Positions 39,721 to 45,334 of a stretch of DNA of 45,334 nucleotides are shown here, piece by piece. The DNA comes from Oscillospiraceae bacterium (GTDB lineage Bacteria; Bacillota; Clostridia; Oscillospirales; CAG-272). Each line of letters starts with the position of its first letter. The first letter of the stretch is position 1. The DNA is taken from NCBI GenBank assembly GCA_015064505.1, contig SVSB01000024.1, positions 1 to 45,334 on the forward strand, given 5' to 3'. Under the pieces are notes generated by a model, which ran no database searches, was not told where the DNA came from, and saw only the letters and a program-made list of their open reading frames with translations. A program made the translations under genes and the position numbers.

Positions 39721-41061
39721 TCAGGCATTTTTGAATTTAAAGACCGTTACGCATTCCACGTGCCCCGTGCGTGGGAAAAGATCGTAGGGGTAGACGGATG
39801 ACATCTCGTATCCGAGGGATGTCATAAGCTTTGCATCTCTTGCAAGGGTGGCGGGGTTGCAGGAAATATACAGTATCTTTCGGATCTTCTTTTTGTTACA
39901 CAGATAATTTATAAGCTCGGGTGTGCAGCCCTTGCGCGGCGGGTCGAGCACAACTGCGTCAAAAGAAAGACCCATTCTTTCAATAACCTCGCCTGCGTCG
40001 CCGCAATAGTATTCTGCTTCAACTCCGTTTAACGCCGCATTCTCTTTGGCGCATTCAACGGCGCTCTCCACCACCTCGATACCCACGAGCCTGTGATCGC
40101 CGAAAACGGAAAGACCGATGCTGCCGATGCCGCAGTAAAGATCGCAAACGCTTTCTTCCGCTTTCAGCTCCAACAGTTCAGCGCCCTTGCGATATAGAGC
40201 TTCGGCCATATTTTTGTTTACCTGATAAAATGATGCAGGCGTTATCTTCAGCTTTGCGCCGCAAAGAGTATCGCATATGTGGCCTTCACCGTATATGCAC
40301 CTAAAAACCTGCGATAGAACTGTGCTTATATCACCGGGGTTAAGATTGGTATATACCGTTTTTATTTGGGGAAAATACTCCGCAACGGTGGCCATTATGC
40401 TTGTTATTGGGTCAAACCACTCCGCTTCAAGGACGAGAGTGAGCTCCGTATCTCCGTTTTCGGCAGATCGGAGGTAGAGGCTCTTAATTACGGGGCGGTC
40501 GTCCTCCGTTAAAAAGATATCGGGGAAAACGTTCATTTTCTCCGTGATTTTTTTGGCAACGTCGTTAAAGAACGATTTGTGAAGCATGCATTCGGATACA
40601 GGCACGATTCTATGGGTCTTTGGTGCGTAAAAACCAAAGTAAAAGCCGTCCTTTTCGGAATATCCGATGGGAATTATCGCCTTGTTTCTGTAGTGCTTTG
40701 TTACGCCGTCGGAATAAACGGGTCTGATATCAACTTCCGCCATTCCCGCCTTGCGGAAAGCGCTGACAACGGTGCCTCTTTTGATATCAAGCTCGTGCTC
40801 GTAGCTTATTTCCGCATAGGCACAGCCGCCGCATTTACTGCATACCTTGCATTCCGGCTCGCATCTGTAGGGGGAGGCATCCGTGATCTGCTCTGTCTTT
40901 GCAATGAAATACGAACCGCAGTCCTTTATGATCCTGCAGCGAACCTCATCCCCGTCAACGGCACCCGAAACGAATACGGTTTTTCCGTTTACGTGGCCAA
41001 CACCGTAGCCGAGATTATTAAGATCTTCAATTTTAAGCGTGAAAACATCATTCTTTTTCAT
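39721..41061 (-). CDS. rlmD: 23S rRNA (uracil-5-)-methyltransferase, RlmD/RlmCD type
   Basis: The 446-residue protein has the full domain order: TRAM (about 1-60, GYGVGHVNGKTVFVSGAVDGDEV), an Fe-S cysteine cluster (C67, C71, C74, C77, C80 in RCEPECKVCSKCGGC), and the SAM-dependent methyltransferase domain with VCDLYCGIGSIGL, LDPPRKGC and the catalytic cysteine in ISCNPATLARD. It matches the B. subtilis YefA type, which modifies 23S rRNA U747 and U1939. Which site is used here is uncertain because of the second paralogue. It heads the operon. Confidence 0.88.
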   Translation of the reverse strand: MKKNDVFTLKIEDLNNLGYGVGHVNGKTVFVSGAVDGDEVRCRIIKDCGSYFIAKTEQITDASPYRCEPECKVCSKCGGCAYAEISYEHELDIKRGTVVSAFRKAGMAEVDIRPVYSDGVTKHYRNKAIIPIGYSEKDGFYFGFYAPKTHRIVPVSECMLHKSFFNDVAKKITEKMNVFPDIFLTEDDRPVIKSLYLRSAENGDTELTLVLEAEWFDPITSIMATVAEYFPQIKTVYTNLNPGDISTVLSQVFRCIYGEGHICDTLCGAKLKITPASFYQVNKNMAEALYRKGAELLELKAEESVCDLYCGIGSIGLSVFGDHRLVGIEVVESAVECAKENAALNGVEAEYYCGDAGEVIERMGLSFDAVVLDPPRKGCTPELINYLCNKKKIRKILYISCNPATLARDAKLMTSLGYEMSSVYPYDLFPRTGHVECVTVFKFKNA

Positions 41062-41083
41062 ATTACCACCTTCACTCTGCTAC

Positions 41084-41112
41084 ATTTTATCAAACTAAAA
41101 GGGAAAATTCAA
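41084..41112 (-). promoter_or_regulatory. SigA-type promoter of the rlmD to DUF4298 operon
   Basis: On the minus strand TTGAAT (41112-41107) and TAAAAT (41089-41084) are spaced by 17 bp, 22 nt before the rlmD start. Confidence 0.75.
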
Positions 41113-41141
41113 CTGTTTGAGCATAATTTGAAAAAATCTTC

Positions 41142-41170
41142 TTGACAAAAGAAAAAGCTTGTGATATACT
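41142..41170 (+). promoter_or_regulatory. SigA-type promoter of rpsF-ssb-rpsR
   Basis: TTGACA at 41142-41147 and TATACT at 41165-41170 with a 17-bp spacer. Confidence 0.85.
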
Positions 41171-41180
41171 AACCATTCGA

Positions 41181-41255
41181 TACGGGTAAAAATATGTCTG
41201 CCCGTCTCCTTACCGCCTGAAAGGGCGGTCAAATGACCGAAAGGAGGTTAATAAC
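41181..41255 (+). promoter_or_regulatory. S6:S18-type ribosomal protein leader
   Basis: The rpsF leader folds into ACGGG/CCCGT (41182-41205), CCGCC/GGGCGG (41213-41228) and GGTC/GACC hairpins, ending in AAAGGAGG. A leader RNA bound by the S6:S18 complex is known upstream of rpsF in many bacteria; assignment here rests on position and pairing. Confidence 0.55.
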
Positions 41256-41639
41256 ATGGCTAACAACTACGAGGTTCTGTTCATCATTAATCCCACTCTT
41301 GCAGAGGATGAGATTAAGGCAGCTCAGGACAAGTTCATCAATCTCATTAAAGAGAATGGTGAAATCCAGGAGATCAACGAGTGGGGCAAGCGCAGACTTG
41401 CATATCCCATCAACGATATCCAGGATGGTTACTACGTGCTCGTTTACTTTGCCGCTGACGCTGAGTTCCCTGCTGAGCTCAACCGCAGATTCAACATTGA
41501 TGATGCGATCATGCGCGGTATGGTAATCGCACGCGAGTCCGCTAAGGTTCCCGAAGCAGTTGCTGCTCCCGTTGTGGAGGAGACTGTTGCCGAGACCGTA
41601 GAGGCTGCTCCCGCTGTTGAAGCTCCCATCGCTGAGTAA
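41256..41639 (+). CDS. rpsF: 30S ribosomal protein S6
   Basis: The 127-residue protein matches bS6 up to about residue 96 (NYEVLFIINPTL, EWGKRRLAYPINDIQDGYYVLVYF, MRGMVIARE). The last 30 residues are an Ala/Val/Glu/Pro-rich acidic tail (VEETVAETVEAAPAVEAP), longer than in B. subtilis. S6 binds S18 and 16S rRNA on the platform. AAAGGAGG precedes ATG 41256. Confidence 0.97.
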   Translation: MANNYEVLFIINPTLAEDEIKAAQDKFINLIKENGEIQEINEWGKRRLAYPINDIQDGYYVLVYFAADAEFPAELNRRFNIDDAIMRGMVIARESAKVPEAVAAPVVEETVAETVEAAPAVEAPIAE

Positions 41640-41662
41640 TTACGGATTAAAGGAGAAACACA

Positions 41663-42112
41663 ATGGCAAGTCTTAACAAGGTTATGCTGATAGGAAATCT
41701 TACGGCTGATCCCGAGCTGAAGACCACTCAGTCCGGTATTAACGTAACTACCTTCACTATCGCAGTTCAGCGCCGCTTCGCCCGTCAGCAGGCGGAAGGT
41801 CAGCAGACCGCTGACTTTATCAGCATCGTTGCATGGCGCCAGGCAGCTGAATTCGTTTGCAAGTATTTTGCAAAGGGCAGACCCATTCTCGTTTGCGGAT
41901 CTATCCAGACGAGAACGTGGACTGATCAATCTAACCAGAAGCGCTACGTTACCGAGGTCGTTGCCGATGAGGTCGGCTTTGTTGACAGTAAGCCTTCAGA
42001 CGGATCCGGTGCCACTCCCATGCGTTCCGAAAATCTCGGCACACCCAGCTTTAACAACGCAGGTGCTTCCAAGTTTGAGGAAGTTACCGACGACGACAAT
42101 CTTCCCTTCTGA
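41663..42112 (+). CDS. ssb: Single-stranded DNA-binding protein
   Basis: The 149-residue protein has an OB-fold (LNKVMLIGNLTADPELKTTQSG, FISIVAWRQAAEFVCKYFAKGRP) and the acidic partner-binding tip DDDNLPF at the end. AAAGGAG precedes ATG 41663, 23 nt after rpsF. Its place between rpsF and rpsR is the standard Firmicutes order. Confidence 0.97.
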   Translation: MASLNKVMLIGNLTADPELKTTQSGINVTTFTIAVQRRFARQQAEGQQTADFISIVAWRQAAEFVCKYFAKGRPILVCGSIQTRTWTDQSNQKRYVTEVVADEVGFVDSKPSDGSGATPMRSENLGTPSFNNAGASKFEEVTDDDNLPF

Positions 42113-42159
42113 TCGGCTTTGCCGATTGATCTGCGCATAAGCGGTACAGATCGCAGATC
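42112..42159 (+). other. Two hairpins between ssb and rpsR
   Basis: ATCGGC-TTT-GCCGAT (42112-42126) begins at the last base of the ssb stop. GATCTGCG at 42128-42135 and its exact complement at 42152-42159 enclose a 16-nt loop. Neither is followed by a T-run, so an RNA-processing or translational role is more likely than termination. Confidence 0.5.
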
Positions 42160-42191
42160 AAAATTATTTACCGCAGATAAGGAGTATTAAG

Positions 42192-42452
42192 ATGGATAGA
42201 AACGAAAGACCTGAGGGTCAGCGCCAGTTCCGTCAGAACAACCGCAGAAAGAAGAAGGTCTGCCAGTTCTGCCAGGACAAGATAGAGCACATCGATTACA
42301 AGGATACCGCTCGTCTCCGTAAGCTTACTACCGAGCGCGCAAAGATCCTTCCCCGCCGCATCTCCGGCACCTGTGCAAAGCATCAGCGTCAGCTGACCGT
42401 TGCTATTAAGAGAGCAAGATTTATGGCTCTTATGCCCTACATCAGCGACTAA
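42192..42452 (+). CDS. rpsR: 30S ribosomal protein S18
   Basis: The 86-residue protein matches bS18: a basic N-terminal arm, CQFC (C24, C27), [23 protein letters not shown] and [23 protein letters not shown]. The cysteine pattern is that of the zinc-binding form. AAGGAG precedes ATG 42192. It closes the operon. Confidence 0.97.
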   Translation: MDRNERPEGQRQFRQNNRRKKKVCQFCQDKIEHIDYKDTARLRKLTTERAKILPRRISGTCAKHQRQLTVAIKRARFMALMPYISD

Positions 42453-42462
42453 TAGAAACGAT

Positions 42463-42494
42463 AAACGCCGTCTGCACCCGCAGACGGCGTTTTT
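42463..42494. terminator. Terminator after rpsR
   Basis: A perfect 13-bp stem AAACGCCGTCTGC around ACCC is followed by TTTTT. It lies between convergent genes and could serve the minus strand also. Confidence 0.9.
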
Positions 42495-42498
42495 GTGT

Positions 42499-43476
42499 TT
42501 ATTTGTTTTTCAGTCGGTTATAAAAATCCTTGGCAAAATCGATTTTGTCGGTTTCAAGGCAGAATTCCTTGCCGTTGAGGTATCCGAGAAGGCCTTCGTC
42601 TCCGTTCTCAAATCTCACGTAGTAGGAGCACAGCGCCTGGGAGGAATATCCAAGGGCTCTGTCGTCCTTGTTTTTGCCGTATTTTCCGTCCCCGAGCAAA
42701 GGGTGACCTGCGTACGATAGCTGGGCGCGTATCTGATGAGTACGGCCGGTGAACAGCTCTGCCTCAACAAGCGAGTAGCTTTTTCCTTCGCACAGTACTT
42801 TACAGCCGGTTTTTGCGTACTTGGCACCACGGGGATGCTTTTCCCCGTAAACGCGTACGGTCTTTTCCTTTTCGTCCTTAAGAAGGAAATTTTCAAGGAA
42901 ACAGGTCTTTTTTGCAGGTACGCCGTGCACAACGCAGAGATATTTTTTCTTGATTTTTCTGTCTCTGAATATCTCCTCAAGCTCGCGGAGGGCGGCGGCG
43001 TTCTTTGCCGCAAGCACGAGTCCCGCAGTATTTCTGTCAATTCGGTTGGCAAGAGCCGGTGAGAAGGAGTTTTCCGTTTGGGGATCGAATTCGCCTTTGC
43101 GGATAAGATAATCCCTCATCATTCTGACAAGTGTTAATTTCCCTGCCTCGCTTGAATCACCCTCGTGCACAAGAAGACCAGACGGTTTGTTTATTATGAG
43201 AATATTTTCGTCCTCATAAAGAATATCGGGATCAACCGTAACCGTAAGATCGGGAGCTTCCTTTTCCTTTTCAGCAAAATGCGGAGCAGCAAAGACGAGT
43301 ACGGTATCACCCTCGTTTAGCATTGCGGAGATCTCGGCTCTTTTTCTGTTCAGTTTAATTTTCTTTTGCCTTATAAGGCGATATATCATGGGCATAGGCA
43401 TGCCGGGCATTGCCTTGGTGAGAAACTTGTCAAGCCTTTGCCCGGCATCGTTTTTGCCAATATTGAATTCAAACAT
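42499..43476 (-). CDS. RluC/RluD-family pseudouridine synthase
   Basis: The 325-residue protein has an N-terminal S4 RNA-binding domain (AGQRLDKFLTKAMPGMPMPMIYRLIRQKKIKLN) and the RluA-family catalytic core: VDPDILYEDENILIINKPSGLLVH and ANRIDRNTAGLVL with catalytic D147, then ELFTGRTHQIRAQL. It isomerises uridines in 23S rRNA; the exact sites are uncertain. Its ATG overlaps the upp stop (TAATG), so the two are coupled. Confidence 0.9.
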   Translation of the reverse strand: MFEFNIGKNDAGQRLDKFLTKAMPGMPMPMIYRLIRQKKIKLNRKRAEISAMLNEGDTVLVFAAPHFAEKEKEAPDLTVTVDPDILYEDENILIINKPSGLLVHEGDSSEAGKLTLVRMMRDYLIRKGEFDPQTENSFSPALANRIDRNTAGLVLAAKNAAALRELEEIFRDRKIKKKYLCVVHGVPAKKTCFLENFLLKDEKEKTVRVYGEKHPRGAKYAKTGCKVLCEGKSYSLVEAELFTGRTHQIRAQLSYAGHPLLGDGKYGKNKDDRALGYSSQALCSYYVRFENGDEGLLGYLNGKEFCLETDKIDFAKDFYNRLKNK

Positions 43477-44105
43477 TACTTGGTTCCGAAGATCCTGTCG
43501 CCTGCGTCACCGAGACCAGGAACGATATAAGCGTGATCGTTCAGTTTCTCGTCTATTGCGGCAATGTAGATATCAACGTCGGGGTGTGCCTCCTGCACCT
43601 TCTCAATACCCTCGGGTGCGCCGACGAGATTAAGAAGACGGATGTTCTTGCATCCCTTTTCCTTAAGGGTGGAGATTGCGTCAATAGCCGAGCCGCCCGT
43701 TGCGAGCATGGGATCGCAAAGGATAACGATGCGGTTATCTATATCGGAGGGCAGCTTGCAATAATAAGGCACGGGCTGATGGGTCTCGGGGTCGCGGTAA
43801 AGACCGATATGACCAACCTTTGCAACGGGCATCAGGGAAAGCAGACCGTCAACCATTCCAAGGCCTGCGCGAAGAATGGGAACTATGGCAACCTTCTTGC
43901 CGGAGATACGGGATGCGGTCATGTGAGAAACGGGGGTGTCGATCTCAATATCCTCGATGGGAAAATCGCGGGTAAGCTCGTATCCCATAAGGAGAGTAAT
44001 TTCATCAAGGAGGGTACGGAAATCCTTGGAGCCCGTGTACTTGTTTCTCATAATAGAAAGCTTGTGCTTGATCAGAGGATGATCTATAAGATATACTTTG
44101 CTCAT
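43476..44105 (-). CDS. upp: Uracil phosphoribosyltransferase
   Basis: Upp makes UMP from uracil and PRPP for pyrimidine salvage. The 209-residue protein has [29 protein letters not shown] (PRPP loop) and the C-terminal uracil-binding segment [24 protein letters not shown] precedes ATG 44105; the frame upstream to 44174 overlaps the promoter. Confidence 0.97.
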   Translation of the reverse strand: MSKVYLIDHPLIKHKLSIMRNKYTGSKDFRTLLDEITLLMGYELTRDFPIEDIEIDTPVSHMTASRISGKKVAIVPILRAGLGMVDGLLSLMPVAKVGHIGLYRDPETHQPVPYYCKLPSDIDNRIVILCDPMLATGGSAIDAISTLKEKGCKNIRLLNLVGAPEGIEKVQEAHPDVDIYIAAIDEKLNDHAYIVPGLGDAGDRIFGTK

Positions 44106-44133
44106 AATGTTCTCCCTTCTTTTTTTCAACATC

Positions 44134-44162
44134 ATTATATACCCTACGACATATATTATCAA
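44134..44162 (-). promoter_or_regulatory. SigA-type promoter of upp
   Basis: On the minus strand TTGATA (44162-44157) and TATAAT (44139-44134) have a 17-bp spacer, about 29 nt before the ATG. Confidence 0.8.
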
Positions 44163-44180
44163 GTAAAAAATCAAAAAATG

Positions 44181-44209
44181 TTTACAAAAACGCTATAATA
44201 TGATAATAT
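44181..44209 (+). promoter_or_regulatory. Promoter of mtaB
   Basis: TTTACA at 44181-44186 and TAATAT at 44204-44209 with 17-bp spacing. It is divergent from the upp promoter, with about 18 bp between the two -35 boxes. Confidence 0.6.
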
Positions 44210-44230
44210 AAACAAAATGGAGGCTTAATG

Positions 44231-45334
44231 ATGGCAAATAATATTACCGTTGCTATTCACACTCTCGGCTGCAAGGTAAGTCAGTACGAAAGTGCGTGCA
44301 TAAAAGAGGAGCTTGTTCGCCGCGGATTTGTAGTTCGCGGTGATATTGATAATTGCGACGTTTGTATACTTAACACCTGCACCGTTACCGCAGAGGCAGA
44401 CAGAAAATGTGCAAGCATGATCCGCCGTGCATCTTCTCACGGTGCAAAAGTCATAGTATGCGGATGCTATTCCCAGGTGCATTTTGATGATATAGAACGG
44501 GATGGCGTTGTGTTCGTTCTCGGAACTGCAGGTAAGATGCAGTGTGTTGAAGCCGTTGAACGGATCGCACAAGACATACCCCTCGATACGCCTCGGATTT
44601 GCCCCCCCGATGCTTACGGCTTTGAGGACATGCGCATTACCGAGTTTGACAGAACCAGAGCATATATTAAGATCGAGGACGGCTGTGACAGCAAATGTTC
44701 TTATTGCATCATTCCCAGAGCACGAGGCAGAGTTCGCTCAAAGCCTCTTTGCGAAGTAGTTAACGAAGCAAAATATCTCGTTGAAAACGGTTGCAAGGAG
44801 ATAGTTATTACAGGCATTGAGGTCGATGCCTGGGGTAAGGATCTCAATGAGGGAGATCTCAGTGATCTGCTTGAAGCTGTAAACGGCATAGAGGGCGACT
44901 TCCGTATACGCATAGGTTCGCTTGACCCGTTCTTTATCACGGAACGCTTTGCTTCCCGCGCAGCGTCTCTTGAGAAGCTGACTCCCCACTTTCACATCTC
45001 GGTTCAAAGCGCATCTTCAAGAGTTCTTGCTGCTATGCGCAGAAGATATAACGGCGATAGGTTAAGGGAGGCTGTGGAGCTTCTCAAGAAGTATATCCCG
45101 AACGTTGCATTCACCTGCGATATTATCGTCGGATTTCCGGGTGAGACCGAGGAGGATTTTCTTATTACCTGCGAGTTCGCAAAATTTGCGGAATTTATAA
45201 ATATGCATATATTTCCCTATTCCGAAAGACCGGGAACGGTTGCTGCCGAGCTTGATAATAAGATCCCCAAGGCCGAAAGAAAGCGCAGAGCGGCACGTCT
45301 TGGTGAGATTCGCGACGCGGTAAAAGCAACATCG
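44231..45334 (+). CDS. mtaB: tRNA t6A37 methylthiotransferase MtaB, N-terminal part
   Basis: The frame stays open to the right edge, giving 368 residues of a protein usually about 430-450 long; only the end of the TRAM region is missing. The MTTase domain has HTLGCKVSQYE (C14), LNTCTVTAEADRK and VCGCYSQ. The radical SAM motif is GCDSKCSYCIIPRARG. NTCTVT and the length mark MtaB rather than MiaB or RimO. MtaB converts t6A37 to ms2t6A in tRNA-Lys. GGAGG at 44219-44223 suits ATG 44231 better than the ATG at 44228. Together with miaB in this window the cell has both tRNA-37 methylthiolases. Confidence 0.93.
   Translation, partial: MANNITVAIHTLGCKVSQYESACIKEELVRRGFVVRGDIDNCDVCILNTCTVTAEADRKCASMIRRASSHGAKVIVCGCYSQVHFDDIERDGVVFVLGTAGKMQCVEAVERIAQDIPLDTPRICPPDAYGFEDMRITEFDRTRAYIKIEDGCDSKCSYCIIPRARGRVRSKPLCEVVNEAKYLVENGCKEIVITGIEVDAWGKDLNEGDLSDLLEAVNGIEGDFRIRIGSLDPFFITERFASRAASLEKLTPHFHISVQSASSRVLAAMRRRYNGDRLREAVELLKKYIPNVAFTCDIIVGFPGETEEDFLITCEFAKFAEFINMHIFPYSERPGTVAAELDNKIPKAERKRRAARLGEIRDAVKATS

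Overview
The window looks like chromosome from a spore-forming member of the Clostridia (Bacillota, low to medium GC). The evidence is spoIIGA-sigE, spoIIID, a YlbF/YmcA-type protein in the miaB-mutSL cluster, two YefA/RlmD-type methyltransferases, a YitT-family protein, and A-type promoters with strong Shine-Dalgarno sequences. No rRNA, CRISPR array, prophage or intact insertion sequence is visible. Most of it is core chromosome. The more accessory parts are 22.1-22.9 kb and 29.4-37.3 kb.

Layout. 1-1433 (+): end of a radical SAM gene and its partner. 1486-3139 (+): the spoIIG locus (spoIIGA, sigE) behind a promoter that resembles the Spo0A-controlled type. 3151-10863 (+): miaB, ricA-like, mutS, mutL, tgt, ending at a bidirectional terminator. 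14376-10881 (-): tig, clpP, clpX. 21500-14427 (-): a tightly packed operon of an ApgM-like enzyme or homoserine kinase, lepB, rbgA, rnhB, yraN, a membrane dipeptidase, thrC and a metallophosphoesterase. 21582-22077 (+): rplS with a structured leader. 22078-22860: 780 bp without a recognised gene. It holds a promoter, an 18-bp tandem repeat, a 50-codon ORF with a ribosome binding site, and two copies of an AT-rich palindromic module. 22861-23186 (-): spoIIID. 23207-24888 (+): an rlmB-like methyltransferase, a HAD phosphatase and tRNA-Glu(CUC). 24923-29339 (+): an EEP-family lipoprotein, an XPD/DinG-like helicase and pyrophosphatase. 29350-31016 (+): an ECF sigma factor with a putative anti-sigma partner. 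31006-33088 (+): a predicted alpha/alpha-barrel enzyme. 41112-33091 (-): a seven-gene operon of an RlmD-like methyltransferase, a YitT-family protein, a second RlmD-like protein fused to an ASCH domain, a zinc-ribbon protein, a large multidomain surface protein, an MFS transporter and a DUF4298 protein. 41142-42494 (+): rpsF-ssb-rpsR with an S6:S18-type leader. 44162-42499 (-): upp and a pseudouridine synthase. 44181-end (+): mtaB, cut by the window edge.

How the parts fit. Sporulation control (SpoIIGA processes pro-SigE, and SpoIIID acts downstream of SigE), mismatch repair, RNA modification (MiaB, MtaB, Tgt, RlmB, two RlmD-like proteins, RluD-like) and protein quality control (Tig, ClpXP, LepB) dominate. 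The least familiar items are the surface protein at 34596-37049 (calcium-repeat, permuted papain-like and C-type lectin domains), the methyltransferase-ASCH fusion, and the small transcription unit at 22.46-22.78 kb. I did not find a clear new defence or mobile system. Functions come from recognised motifs and gene order; no database search was possible.
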